Shown piece after piece: positions 54,792-63,634 of a DNA stretch of 64,000 nucleotides. The DNA is taken from contig NZ_WAJR01000003.1 of the NCBI RefSeq assembly GCF_008831035.1, forward strand, positions 62,001-126,000. Direction: 5' to 3'. Position 1 is the stretch's first letter; each line of letters begins with the position of its first letter. Made by a program: the position numbers and the translations under genes. The DNA comes from Ellagibacter isourolithinifaciens (lineage in GTDB: Bacteria > Actinomycetota > Coriobacteriia > Coriobacteriales > Eggerthellaceae). A model generated the notes under the pieces. It had not been told where the DNA came from and did not search any database. It saw nothing but the letters and a program-made list of their open reading frames with translations.

Positions 54792-56384
54792 CTATTGTGC
54801 ATTTTGCATAATCTCGATGTCGTCGAAACGGTACGCAAAGAGCAGCGCGAAGCGAAGAGCAGGATCGGACGTGTCGATACCGTACGCACCCTCGATACGG
54901 TCGATGCGGTACTTCACGTTGTTGCGATGCATATGAAGCTTCTCGGCAACGATGTTCGCGCGGCGTTCGCACATGAGGTACTCGTAGAGGAACTGATAGT
55001 TGTCAGTGCCCCGCTCGGCGTCGTCTTTCGCGATAGAACGAACGACGACGCTCGCGTAGGTTGAATTTAAAAGTGGCAGGTCATCTCCCATTTTGTCGGC
55101 GATAAAGGCGATTTGGGCTCGATCGAACGAGAAGATACGGTTCCAGTTGAACGAAATCGGCAGCTTATGAGCGCCCGGCTTGGCCTTCGCCCCAAGCCGT
55201 GCAGCCTCGCGCGCCTGTCGATAGGCAATGGAAGCCTTAGCGAGATTCGTGAACTTGGAGCTGCGTCCGCAGATAAGGTCCATTTTCTCCATGAGCTCGT
55301 TGATGCGCGATGAGATGGATTTATGCCCCCTTGGGCACGAACCGACCTCGCAATGCAGCGCGCACTGCGGAGAGAGGCAGTTGAAGCACAGCACCGTGAC
55401 GCAGCCGTCGAAAAGGACAACTTTCGCCGGTGCCACCATCGTGACCAGGTCGGAAAGAAGCCGCGAGGGAGACATATCCTCGGTAACGGGAATCGTGAAC
55501 AGGCAAAACCGCGCTTCTGGTGGAATTCCTACGAGCTTACATCGCTCGCGAATGATAGCCTCGTTGCCCTCGCGGCCCAAAAGCAGATCATGAAGGAACG
55601 TGTCGACCGCGTTACCCGAGGGTTTGTCTTCCGGGTATTCGCGCGCGGCAATGCGTTTGACTCTCGAGAGGAAAAGGTCGAACGTGTCGTAGAGATAGTC
55701 GCAGGGGGAAAGCTTGTTGCACATCATGACGACGATGAGGCTGAAGCTCGTCTTGGTTTTGAACGACTTCACGACCGTGACGTATTTGCAGATGGAGAGC
55801 GTATCGTTGACGATGAAGCCGTCCTCTTTCGCCCATGGCTTGAAGCGCTTGTGCAGCTGGAATTTCCGGATGTTCTCCTCGGTATGGTAGCCGTGCCCGA
55901 TCAGCTCCATCGTAATCGGATCGTCACAGGGAGTCCCCTTGGTGTAGGCCAAAAGCTTGAGAGCCGGATCCACTACGACGACGTTGTTGCGCAGCATCTT
56001 CTCGCTCACATCCATAAGCTCTTGAAGCCCGCCGCCGCGGCCGAGCACCGCGTCCATATCGCGCTCCCACATCCCGAATCGATAGAAGATTTCGAGCAAC
56101 GCGTTGAATACCTGGAGCGTTCCCTCTCCCCCCGTGACGGAAAGCACGGCGGTCTGGTCGGGCTTGGTCGCGTGATGGTCCACGAAAGCTGCGTGGCGGC
56201 CGTAGCCTCGGACGCTTTCGCAGTCTTCGCTCGTCGAGCAAACGTAGAGGATATCGTCCCCCGCAATCGACGATTCCCCCAGATAAAGACGGGCATTTTC
56301 GAAATCAAGACTCCCGTCAGACGAGATTGTGACGTTCCCCATAGCCTCAAGTTCGCGCTTCATGATGTTTAGCGAAACACCCAT
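54792..56384 (-). CDS. PucR/CdaR-type transcriptional regulator
   Basis: 530 residues. The last 70 carry the PucR C-terminal helix-turn-helix (CERRANIVAEKLHMHRNNVKYRIDRIEGAYG). A GGDEF-like/CdaR middle region (about 250-420) and an N-terminal ligand-type domain of about 240 residues, not recognised, precede it. Family members activate catabolic genes for sugar acids, purines or amino acids in response to substrate. It stands between the isomerase-like gene (same strand) and the divergent GPH transporter. The final codons (IMQNAQ, stop) are themselves the sequence of an operator-like repeat also found upstream of the gene. Confidence 0.8.
   Translation of the reverse strand: MGVSLNIMKRELEAMGNVTISSDGSLDFENARLYLGESSIAGDDILYVCSTSEDCESVRGYGRHAAFVDHHATKPDQTAVLSVTGGEGTLQVFNALLEIFYRFGMWERDMDAVLGRGGGLQELMDVSEKMLRNNVVVVDPALKLLAYTKGTPCDDPITMELIGHGYHTEENIRKFQLHKRFKPWAKEDGFIVNDTLSICKYVTVVKSFKTKTSFSLIVVMMCNKLSPCDYLYDTFDLFLSRVKRIAAREYPEDKPSGNAVDTFLHDLLLGREGNEAIIRERCKLVGIPPEARFCLFTIPVTEDMSPSRLLSDLVTMVAPAKVVLFDGCVTVLCFNCLSPQCALHCEVGSCPRGHKSISSRINELMEKMDLICGRSSKFTNLAKASIAYRQAREAARLGAKAKPGAHKLPISFNWNRIFSFDRAQIAFIADKMGDDLPLLNSTYASVVVRSIAKDDAERGTDNYQFLYEYLMCERRANIVAEKLHMHRNNVKYRIDRIEGAYGIDTSDPALRFALLFAYRFDDIEIMQNAQ
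54793..54812. promoter_or_regulatory. Operator-like repeat, copy 1 (before the isomerase gene)
   Basis: On the minus strand ATTATGCAAAATGCACAATA, identical to copy 2 over 20 bases. It overlaps the regulator's last codons and lies 119 bases before the isomerase ATG. Confidence 0.75.
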
Positions 56385-56479
56385 GACCTACTCCCCTCAG
56401 ATAAAGCCATTGCGCCGTATCCCATAATGGCCTATCTCCCGTCCGATTGCTTTAGTCGAAAGCCAGGCTTTTCGATAAT

Positions 56480-56504
56480 CTTATTATGCAAAATGCACAA
56501 TAAG
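56480..56504. promoter_or_regulatory. Operator-like repeat, copy 2 (regulator/transporter intergenic)
   Basis: Arms CTTATTATGCA (56480-56490) and TGCACAATAAG (56494-56504) around AAA form a 25-base dyad with one mismatch. The inner 20 bases equal copy 1. It lies 96 bases before the regulator ATG and 308 before the transporter ATG. Confidence 0.8.
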
Positions 56505-56642
56505 ATTTCGCCCTCATCGTGCACGTCTTGCAAGAAGCACAACAGTTTCCCTTTCTTTCGTATGCCCCATGCCCACTGACTCATGTGCGCGAGGCCTATA
56601 AGCTAAGCCCGAGCGAGAGACCATCCCCTCCGCTCTCTAAAA

Positions 56643-56717
56643 GCCCCTTCTTCCCTCGAATTTCAACGAAGGGGCAGCATCGCTGGGGCGGGTGCTCTTT
56701 ATCCCAAAACCCGCCCC
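56643..56717 (+). other. Two consecutive hairpins upstream of the GPH transporter
   Basis: GCCCCTTC/GAAGGGGC (56643-56650, 56668-56675) and GGGGCGGGT/ACCCGCCCC (56685-56693, 56709-56717) have loops of 17 and 15 bases. A TTGACA (56749-56754) lies after them, so they are in the leader only if transcription starts further up. Confidence 0.45.
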
Positions 56718-56811
56718 TCCAAAAAGCTTACCCCGTCTGCAAAGGCGGTTGACATACACAGCTGAAAACGGGCGCATAAGGGGATAGCGCCCAATCTAAG
56801 GAGGAGAAACT

Positions 56812-58152
56812 ATGCCAAGAATCAACACTGCTATACGTTCCGTCTGGGGGGTGTCCGAGATAGGCTTCTCGATAGCCGCGACTCTCGAGACCGCCTTCTT
56901 CCTATTCTTCCTGACCGACGTGGCACAACTTCCGCTTGCCATCTCGGGCGTCATCGCCGCAAGTGCGTCGGCCGTCGACACCGTATCTGCCCTTTTGGCG
57001 GGCGTGTTCATCGACAAGTTCCACTTCAAGAAGGGTAAGTACCGCCCCTGGCTCATCATCGCTCCGATCATCGCCATGGTGTTCTTCATCATGTGCTTCA
57101 CCAAGGTGGGCGGCGACGTTGTGGCAGGCATCGTCATCAGCATCGGTTATGTCGTGAGCCACTTCTGCTGGAATATCACGTACGCGGGCATTCGAAGCAT
57201 GACCAATGTGCTCACCGACGAGCCTTCCGAGCGCGCGTTCCTGTCGGGCCGCCTGGGCGCCGGCGCCGCACTCGGCCGCGTGATTGCGTCGAAGCTCGTG
57301 CCGCTGATCACGACCTCCCTCGCCGCGCTCGTCAGCGGTGTACTTGCCTACTCCATTTGCGCCGCTGTTGTGTCAGTCATCTACATCATCGCGATGGCCA
57401 TCTGCTTCTTCGCGACGAAGGGATACGACACCGAAACCAAATCGGAAGGCAAGAAGATTTCTTTCAAGGCGATGGGCAAAAATATCGTCACCAACCCGAA
57501 TCTCATCGGCGTCGTACTCCACGACATCCTGCGCCTCATCGCCTACTACACGGTCGCTGCAGGCACAGCGTACTATGCGAAAGTCGTCCTGGGTGATGCG
57601 TCCGCTTCGGGAACCATCCTCATGATGTTCTACCTGGGCTGTTTCGTGGGCTCGTTTATCGCCGCGCGCGTCGCTAAGAAGCTCGGCACCAAGAACACCA
57701 CCATCGTGGGCGTCGCAGGCTGGCTCGTGATCTGGGTCATTGCCTACGTCCTGCAACCAGGGTATGTGCTTCTGAACGTGCTGCTCGTGCTTTCGCAGGT
57801 GTTCTTCGGCCTTTCCTATGGCCTGTCCGCAAACCTGTACTCCATGTGTGCGACCTGGAGTCACTGGAAAACTGGCGAGAACACGCTCGGCACCACGATG
57901 TCGATCATGACCGTGTCGGTGAAGCTCGGCGTCACCCTGCGCGCGATTATCCTGCCGGCGTTCCTCTCGCTTGTCGCCTATGACGCCACAGCAACCGTCT
58001 TCGACGCTGCCGCTATCGCAGGCATCGAGCAGATGTACTTCCTGCTGCCGATCGGGCTGCTCGTTGTGTCACTTATACCGTTCCTGCTGCTGTTCAAGAT
58101 TAAGGACTCCGACGTCACGAAGATGAACGAGGAGATCGCCCAGAAAGCGTAG
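56812..58152 (+). CDS. GPH-family sugar:cation symporter
   Basis: A 446-residue inner-membrane carrier with 12 hydrophobic segments, of the glycoside-pentoside-hexuronide:cation symporter (MelB-like, MFS_2) family. Landmarks are an N-terminal GVSEIGFSIAATLETAFFLFFLTDVAQ, the loop FHFKKGKYRPWLI (K-x-G-K/R-x-R-P-W) and a matching C-half. A strong AAGGAGGAG site precedes the ATG. It is transcribed away from the regulator and closed by tandem hairpins. With the isomerase-like gene it suggests import and isomerisation of one substrate. Confidence 0.87.
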   Translation: MPRINTAIRSVWGVSEIGFSIAATLETAFFLFFLTDVAQLPLAISGVIAASASAVDTVSALLAGVFIDKFHFKKGKYRPWLIIAPIIAMVFFIMCFTKVGGDVVAGIVISIGYVVSHFCWNITYAGIRSMTNVLTDEPSERAFLSGRLGAGAALGRVIASKLVPLITTSLAALVSGVLAYSICAAVVSVIYIIAMAICFFATKGYDTETKSEGKKISFKAMGKNIVTNPNLIGVVLHDILRLIAYYTVAAGTAYYAKVVLGDASASGTILMMFYLGCFVGSFIAARVAKKLGTKNTTIVGVAGWLVIWVIAYVLQPGYVLLNVLLVLSQVFFGLSYGLSANLYSMCATWSHWKTGENTLGTTMSIMTVSVKLGVTLRAIILPAFLSLVAYDATATVFDAAAIAGIEQMYFLLPIGLLVVSLIPFLLLFKIKDSDVTKMNEEIAQKA

Positions 58153-58168
58153 CGGGAAGAACCGAAAA

Positions 58169-58228
58169 ATGCTGAGGTTTCTTGCCTCAGCATGCAAAGA
58201 AGGGGCCGAACGATTTCGGCCCCTTCTT
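58169..58228. terminator. Tandem hairpins between convergent transporter and DUF3343 genes
   Basis: Stem 1: atgctgagg (58169-58177) with 58185-58193. Stem 2: 14 bp, aagaaggggccgaa (58197-58210) with 58215-58228, loop CGAT. The position between convergent stops suggests bidirectional termination. Confidence 0.75.
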
Positions 58229-58237
58229 GCTGTTCGG

Positions 58238-58513
58238 CTACGAGAGCTTCGTGTACCCTGTCGCCTCGTAGAGCGTTGCGCATTTCGCGGCATCGCCCGT
58301 TACGGTATCAGCGACGAAGGCTCGCGCCTCTGCCGCACCTTCCGCCTTGAACTTAAGCGACATGCCGCATCCCGCGCTGATCTCGCGCGGAGTCGGGATG
58401 AGAGCAAAAGAGGCGCCCGCCGCCTTGAAGGTCGCCTGCGCCGCCATCGCGGCATGCGTCGAGTCGAAAGCGAGCACGAATGGTTGCGCGCTTGCCACCT
58501 GAGTTTCCCCCAT
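58238..58513 (-). CDS. DUF3343 protein, putative selenium/sulfur carrier
   Basis: 91 residues of the DUF3343 family, small proteins with a conserved Cys-containing loop (here AGCGMSLKF, residues about 48-56). The family is regularly encoded next to YedF and selenium genes. Its ATG overlaps the yedF stop (TAATG), so the two are translationally coupled. A role in handling reactive selenium is inferred from that linkage only. Confidence 0.8.
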   Translation of the reverse strand: MGETQVASAQPFVLAFDSTHAAMAAQATFKAAGASFALIPTPREISAGCGMSLKFKAEGAAEARAFVADTVTGDAAKCATLYEATGYTKLS

Positions 58514-59127
58514 TACAGCGTGATGGTCTTTGCGGACTCGCGCATACGCTCGAGGATGTCGTACATGTTGGAAACCTCGCCGACGGAAAGCTCATCGGCA
58601 ATGCCGAAGAAGTTCAGGCACGTGCCGCACACGAGCACCTCGGTGCCCTGCTCTTCGAGCTTCTTCACCGCCTCGATGACCTGCTCCTCGCCCGGTGCGA
58701 CCAGCTTCACGCCGGCGTTCATGAACAGAAGCGACGTCGGCGGATCGCCCGCTTCGGAAAGCGTGTAGAGGGCCATTTTCATAAGGTTGTGGCCAAGCTC
58801 AAGATCGCCATCGCCCACGAAGTCCTTGCCGACGAACACGGAGTACCCGCAACCACCCGTAGTCGAGCACGCGCTCCCAGCCTCGGGGACAACGGCAGAA
58901 GCTTCTGCCTCGGCACCGTCGCCCTCACCGAAGGTGATGAGCCAGCCGCCCTCGATCTTGTCAACCGACGTGGCCATGTTCTTCTTCTTGCCAAGACGCG
59001 TGAGGTTCTTCACGGCCGTCTCGTTGTCAACCTGGATAGCGAGCTCCGTCGCGCCAGTGTCGAGCTCTTTTTTCGCCATGACGAGAGGCATGGGGCACTG
59101 CTTACCGAAACCGTCGAGGATTTTCAT
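58513..59127 (-). CDS. yedF: Selenium metabolism protein YedF
   Basis: 204 residues. The N-terminal TusA/SirA-like domain carries the C-P-x-P motif (GKQCPMPLVMAKKEL), and the C-terminal half is DsrE-like (LLFMNAGVKLVAPGEEQVIEAVKKLEEQG; VCGTCLNFFG). The middle has a Cys-rich turn (SACSTTGGCGYSVF). This two-domain form is the YedF found with SelD/SelA genes. The start MKILDGFG has AAGGAAGGA upstream. It is divergent from selA across a 274-base region holding a parS-like site. Confidence 0.88.
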   Translation of the reverse strand: MKILDGFGKQCPMPLVMAKKELDTGATELAIQVDNETAVKNLTRLGKKKNMATSVDKIEGGWLITFGEGDGAEAEASAVVPEAGSACSTTGGCGYSVFVGKDFVGDGDLELGHNLMKMALYTLSEAGDPPTSLLFMNAGVKLVAPGEEQVIEAVKKLEEQGTEVLVCGTCLNFFGIADELSVGEVSNMYDILERMRESAKTITL

Positions 59128-59177
59128 GGGGGATCCTTCCTTGCTGAGACCCGCGCGTGCGGGCACGGTGAATTGCC

Positions 59178-59197
59178 CTTGTTTCACGTGAAACAAG
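59178..59197. other. parS-like ParB-binding site between yedF and selA
   Basis: The perfect 20-bp palindrome CTTGTTTCACGTGAAACAAG contains the exact 16-bp bacterial parS sequence (59180-59195). Confidence 0.85.
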
Positions 59198-59401
59198 CTT
59201 TTAAGCAGGCGAAAATGCAGAATGTCGCGCGGCGGCAGAATCGCGCGGCGAAAAATCGCTCTGTCAAGGGATGAGTATAACGCAGAAACGCGCGAGGTAC
59301 CCATCTGGCGGCCGCGACGGCCACAATCGCGTCCGAGGGCGATGAAAAAGCCGCTCACTGCTACAATTTGAGTCACCGTTTCTTGCACGAAAGGCGCATT
59401 C

Positions 59402-60862
59402 ATGGCTTCGCAGTCCCCGCACGATAAGCTCCGCTCGCTTCCTCAGGTTGAGGAAGTCCTCCACGATGCCTCGCTCGAGGCCCTCACCGATAGCGTTCCC
59501 CGAGACTTGGTATGCAACGCTGTACGTGCGAGCATCGATGAAGCGCGGCAAGCTATCCTTGCAGGGAGCGACGCCGACACGTCCATCCCGAGCATCGTGC
59601 GAACGACCCACATGAGGCTTCTCGCGCTGAACCGTCCTTCACTGCGGCGCGTTGTGAACGCAAGCGGCGTCATCATCCACACCAACCTCGGACGAAGCGT
59701 TCTCGCGCCCGCCGCCGTGCAGGCCGTGAACGAAGTCGCAAGCGGGTACTCGACGCTGGAGTACGACACCGACGCGATGGCTCGCGGCTCACGCCATTCC
59801 CACTGCGAGCAGCTCATCTGCACGCTCACCGGCGCCGAGGCCGCAATTGCTGTGAACAACAACGCCGCGGCAGTCATGATGGTGCTCTCCGAATTCGCCG
59901 CAGGTCACGAAGCTATCGTCTCGCGCGGCGAGCTCGTCGAGATCGGCGGGTCGTTCCGCATCCCCGACATCATGGCACAATCGCACGCCACTATGGTGGA
60001 AGTCGGAGCCACGAACAAGACGCACCTTTCCGACTACGTGCGAGCGGTCACGCCCGACACGGCCATGGTCTTGAAAGTGCATCCCTCGAACTACCGCCTG
60101 ATCGGTTTCACGGAATCGGTCGCCATCTCCGAGCTGCGTTCACTTGCCGACGACGAGAACACCGCGCGTGAGCAGGCAGGCGGAACGAGCGGTGACAAGC
60201 TCCTTGTCTACGAGGACCAGGGGTCGGGTGCATTCATGCGCCTGACTTGCTTCGGCGACTACGCCGAGCCCACCGTCTCCGAATCGTTGCAAGCCGGAGC
60301 CGATCTCGTGTCGTTCTCAGGCGATAAGCTGCTCGGCGGCCCCCAGGCGGGCATCATCGTCGGTGCGAAGCCGCTGATCGCGCGCCTGAAGAAAAATCCA
60401 CTCGCCCGCGCGCTGCGTCTCGACAAGATGACGCTCGCCGCACTCGAGGCCACATTGCGCCTCTACCTGAACCCCGAGAACGCGCGCCGCGAAATCCCCA
60501 CCCTGCGCATGCTCACCGAAACCGCCGATGAGGTCCGCGTCCGCACCAAGAAGCTTGCGAGCATGCTGAAGAAAGCGCTTCCCGCAGATGCCTGCGAGGT
60601 TTTCATCATCGAGGAGATTTCTCGTGCTGGTGGCGGGGCGCTGCCCATGTGCGATATCCCCACCTATTGCGTGCAGGTCAAGTTCTTGCAAGGCGACGCG
60701 CTCTCATGCGATCGCCACCTCGTTTCGGAGCGACTCGTTCCCGTTGTGGGACGCCTGAAGAAAGACATGCTGCTCTTCGATGGGCGCACTGTGCTCGACG
60801 AGGGAGAAATGCAGGAAATCGTGTGCGCATGCACCGAGTATTTCGAAGGGATCAACCGATGA
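59402..60862 (+). CDS. selA: Selenocysteine synthase
   Basis: A 486-residue PLP enzyme that converts seryl-tRNA-Sec to selenocysteyl-tRNA-Sec using selenophosphate. PLP Lys is in [16 protein letters not shown] (about 303-318). The N-terminal tRNA-binding region and [18 protein letters not shown] (about 81-98) are typical. AAAGG precedes the ATG. Its stop overlaps the selB ATG (ATGA), so the two are coupled. tRNA-Sec is not in the window. Confidence 0.96.
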   Translation: MASQSPHDKLRSLPQVEEVLHDASLEALTDSVPRDLVCNAVRASIDEARQAILAGSDADTSIPSIVRTTHMRLLALNRPSLRRVVNASGVIIHTNLGRSVLAPAAVQAVNEVASGYSTLEYDTDAMARGSRHSHCEQLICTLTGAEAAIAVNNNAAAVMMVLSEFAAGHEAIVSRGELVEIGGSFRIPDIMAQSHATMVEVGATNKTHLSDYVRAVTPDTAMVLKVHPSNYRLIGFTESVAISELRSLADDENTAREQAGGTSGDKLLVYEDQGSGAFMRLTCFGDYAEPTVSESLQAGADLVSFSGDKLLGGPQAGIIVGAKPLIARLKKNPLARALRLDKMTLAALEATLRLYLNPENARREIPTLRMLTETADEVRVRTKKLASMLKKALPADACEVFIIEEISRAGGGALPMCDIPTYCVQVKFLQGDALSCDRHLVSERLVPVVGRLKKDMLLFDGRTVLDEGEMQEIVCACTEYFEGINR

Positions 60863-62793
60863 AGAACCACGACCTTGTCCTGGGAACCGCAGGGCACATC
60901 GACCACGGTAAGTCCTCGCTCATCCTCGCGTTGACTGGAACCGATCCCGATCGTCTCTCGGAAGAGAAGCAGCGCGGTATCACCATCGAGCTCGGCTTCG
61001 CGCGCCTTTCTCTCGATGACGGCACCACCTTAGGCGTGGTCGACGTTCCCGGTCATGAGAAGTTCGTCCGCCAGATGATCTCGGGCTCGACCGGCATAGA
61101 CATGGCACTCCTGTGCATCGCAGCTGACGATGGCGTCATGCCCCAAACAACCGAGCACTTGGCCGTGCTGGAGCTTCTGCGCATCCCCACGCTCGTCGTC
61201 GCGCTCACGAAGACCGACCTCGTTGACGACGAATGGGTCGAATTCATGATCGATGAGGTGAAAGGTCGCCTTGCGGGTGGACCTTACGAGAATGCCGAGA
61301 TCATTGCTGTATCAAGCCGCACGGGAGAGGGGCTCGACGACCTGAAGGCGGCGCTTGGCCGGGCAGCGAAAGCAACGAAGCGCCAAAAAGCTTCCGACAG
61401 CACTCGCCTGCCGATCGACCGCGTTTTCACAATCAAAGGCGCAGGCACAGTCATCACGGGAACGCTTTGGAGCGGCGCCGTTTCGATAGGTGACGAACTT
61501 GAAGTGCTCCCGAGCGGACGCATGTCCCGTGTGAGGAGCATCCAAATCCACGGAGAGAGCGTCAATCGCGCCGAGGCCGGCCATCGCGTCGCGCTCAACC
61601 TGAACGCGCTTTCCACCGAAGAGGTGCGGCCAGGCGATTTTCTCGCAGCGCCCCACACCGTCACCGCGACCGACCGCTTCGATGCCGACTTCACCTACCT
61701 CGGCCTCTCCTCGTCCGACAAACCCCTCGAAAGCGGGGCGCGCGTCCATGTTTCGCACGGAACGCGCGAGGTCACAGGGCGAATCCTTTGCATCGGGGAC
61801 GAGCAGGGTTTCAAGCCGGGCGAGAGAGCCTATGCCCAAATCCGCCTCGACGAAGAGCTTCCCGTATCCTGGCAAGACCACTTCATCGTGCGGTCGTATT
61901 CCCCCGTGCACGTCATCGGCGGCGGCGTCGTGCTCCGCGCGCACCCCAAGCGCTCGACCACGGCGACCCCCGAGAAGATCGCGCTCCTCGATGCTTTGCG
62001 CGACGGAGATGGCGACCGCGCAGCGGAATGCGCGTTCAACCTTGAGAAGGCGCCGGTAACGTGCGAGGGCATCGTTCATGCAGCAGGATGCAGCCAAGCT
62101 GCGGCGAGGCGAGCCCTCGAGTCGCTCGAGAAATCGCGCAAGGCCGTCCGTCTCAAATCCGACCAGGCCGGTTCAAGCGTTTACTTCACCACGCCGCGTT
62201 TTGTGCAGAAGATGCGCTCAACGATCGAGAACGCTCTGCTCGCCTTCCATAACGAGAATCCGACGTCAACCGGCATGTCGAAGGAGGCGCTCCGCCAGAA
62301 AGCGGCCGTCCGCCTTTCACCCGACTGCTTCGATGCCCTCCTCGCTGATGCGCAAGCTGCTAAGCACGCTGTTGTCAACGGCGGTGAGGTTTGCCATCCG
62401 CAGGCAGGCGCTGGAGCTCAGGCGTTGGAGAAGCAGGCCGCGGAAGCCCTGCTTGCCGCACTTCGCGAGGCTGATGGCTCCCCCGCGACACTCGATGAAA
62501 TCTTTTCGAGCTGCAAAATCGAGCCTTCTCTCGGCCGACGCGCCATAGCTTCCCTCGAGAAGGCAGGCGAAGCGGTGCGCATCACGAAAGAACTCGCCTT
62601 CTCCACTGAGGCACTTGCCCAATTTGAACAGGCCGTTCGCACTCGTCTCGCCGACGGGGCCTCTGCGAGCGCCGCAGAACTGAGGGACGCTATGGGCACC
62701 ACGCGCAAATACGCCATTCCCTTGTTGGAGTATTTCGACGACAAGGGCATCACCCGCCGCTCGGGCGACGAGCGCGTGTTAACCGGAAGATAG
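60859..62793 (+). CDS. selB: Selenocysteine-specific elongation factor
   Basis: 644 residues. This GTPase delivers Sec-tRNA to UGA codons by binding the SECIS hairpin. G motifs: [25 protein letters not shown]-Tu-like domains II-III follow ([17 protein letters not shown]), and the C-terminal about 270 residues hold winged helices that bind the SECIS RNA. The true start MKNHDLVLG at 60859 overlaps the selA stop. It serves at least fdnG and selD in this window. Confidence 0.95.
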   Translation: MKNHDLVLGTAGHIDHGKSSLILALTGTDPDRLSEEKQRGITIELGFARLSLDDGTTLGVVDVPGHEKFVRQMISGSTGIDMALLCIAADDGVMPQTTEHLAVLELLRIPTLVVALTKTDLVDDEWVEFMIDEVKGRLAGGPYENAEIIAVSSRTGEGLDDLKAALGRAAKATKRQKASDSTRLPIDRVFTIKGAGTVITGTLWSGAVSIGDELEVLPSGRMSRVRSIQIHGESVNRAEAGHRVALNLNALSTEEVRPGDFLAAPHTVTATDRFDADFTYLGLSSSDKPLESGARVHVSHGTREVTGRILCIGDEQGFKPGERAYAQIRLDEELPVSWQDHFIVRSYSPVHVIGGGVVLRAHPKRSTTATPEKIALLDALRDGDGDRAAECAFNLEKAPVTCEGIVHAAGCSQAAARRALESLEKSRKAVRLKSDQAGSSVYFTTPRFVQKMRSTIENALLAFHNENPTSTGMSKEALRQKAAVRLSPDCFDALLADAQAAKHAVVNGGEVCHPQAGAGAQALEKQAAEALLAALREADGSPATLDEIFSSCKIEPSLGRRAIASLEKAGEAVRITKELAFSTEALAQFEQAVRTRLADGASASAAELRDAMGTTRKYAIPLLEYFDDKGITRRSGDERVLTGR

Positions 62794-62909
62794 CGCAGCG
62801 CATCTAGCGAGATAACGGCGCCGCACCACGCCACGTGCCCAGCGAGCAGGGGGAGAAACACCCCTTTCGTGAAACGCAATCGCTGCAGCAAACGCGCATC
62901 TCCAAGAAA

Positions 62910-62943
62910 AAGGCCTCAGACGGACCATTCCGCCTGAGGCCTT
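62910..62943 (-). terminator. Terminator downstream of the LysR-type domain gene
   Basis: aaggcctcag (62910-62919) pairs with 62934-62943, with an inner CGGA/TCCG. On the minus strand TTTTCTTGG follows. Confidence 0.75.
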
Positions 62944-62967
62944 CGATGTTATGCGCGCCGTTTTCCC

Positions 62968-63624
62968 TTAGAGGGATGCGACGTAGCGCTCGAGGTTCTT
63001 CTTCAGTCGACCGAGGAAGCTTTCGCCCATAGCGGAAAGCTCGGCATCATCCTTCGTAATATACCCAAGGTGAATCGTCACGTCCGTCTCAAGCGGAACG
63101 GTCGTCAGCGCCGGACCGTCGGCGATACCCACAAGGATGCCGCTTGTCACCGTATAGCCATTGAGGGCGACACAGAGCTCGGAGAGCGAGGCACGGTCGG
63201 TCGTTGCTATCTTCTTTGCGCATGCAGGGTCGCACACCGCTTCTTCCGCGAATTCAGCAGGAGCGTCTTTTCCCTGGTCAAAATAGATATACGGCCAATC
63301 GGCAAGATCGTCCAACGTAAGCGATTTCGCATTCGACATCGGGTGGCTCGAGGGCAGAGCCACGCGCGGCGCCGACTGCACAAGCTCGGTATACTGCACG
63401 CCCGCCGTCTTGAACGCCTCGTCGAGAGCGTCATCCGAAGCGGACGTCTTGAGCAGAATGCCCAGTTCGCTCACCCCTTGCGCGACATCGTCGATGACGC
63501 CCTGCGTCGTGCGGTCGCGCAACGCGTAGGAATACTCATCGCCGCCTGCCGCAAGCACGGTGTGCGCGAACGTCTGCACATCGAAGAGGTAGTGCTGACC
63601 TGAAACCGAAAACGTTTTCGACAT
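62968..63624 (-). CDS. Stand-alone LysR-type substrate-binding domain
   Basis: 218 residues that match the effector-binding half of LysR regulators (VSELGILLKTSASDDALDEAF; RVALPSSHPMSNAKSLTLDDLADWPYIYF) with no helix-turn-helix. The start MSKTFSV has AAGGAGAAGG ten bases upstream and follows the ligase gene by 10 bases, so the two form an operon. No signal peptide. It may sense an aromatic acid or its CoA ester without binding DNA itself. Confidence 0.7.
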   Translation of the reverse strand: MSKTFSVSGQHYLFDVQTFAHTVLAAGGDEYSYALRDRTTQGVIDDVAQGVSELGILLKTSASDDALDEAFKTAGVQYTELVQSAPRVALPSSHPMSNAKSLTLDDLADWPYIYFDQGKDAPAEFAEEAVCDPACAKKIATTDRASLSELCVALNGYTVTSGILVGIADGPALTTVPLETDVTIHLGYITKDDAELSAMGESFLGRLKKNLERYVASL

Positions 63625-63634
63625 AGCCTTCTCC

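Noticed and set aside
60649-60858. 70-codon N-terminal extension of selB
   Set aside because: It is a shadow of the selA 3' end; SelB homology begins at MKNHDLVLG (60859), which overlaps the selA stop.
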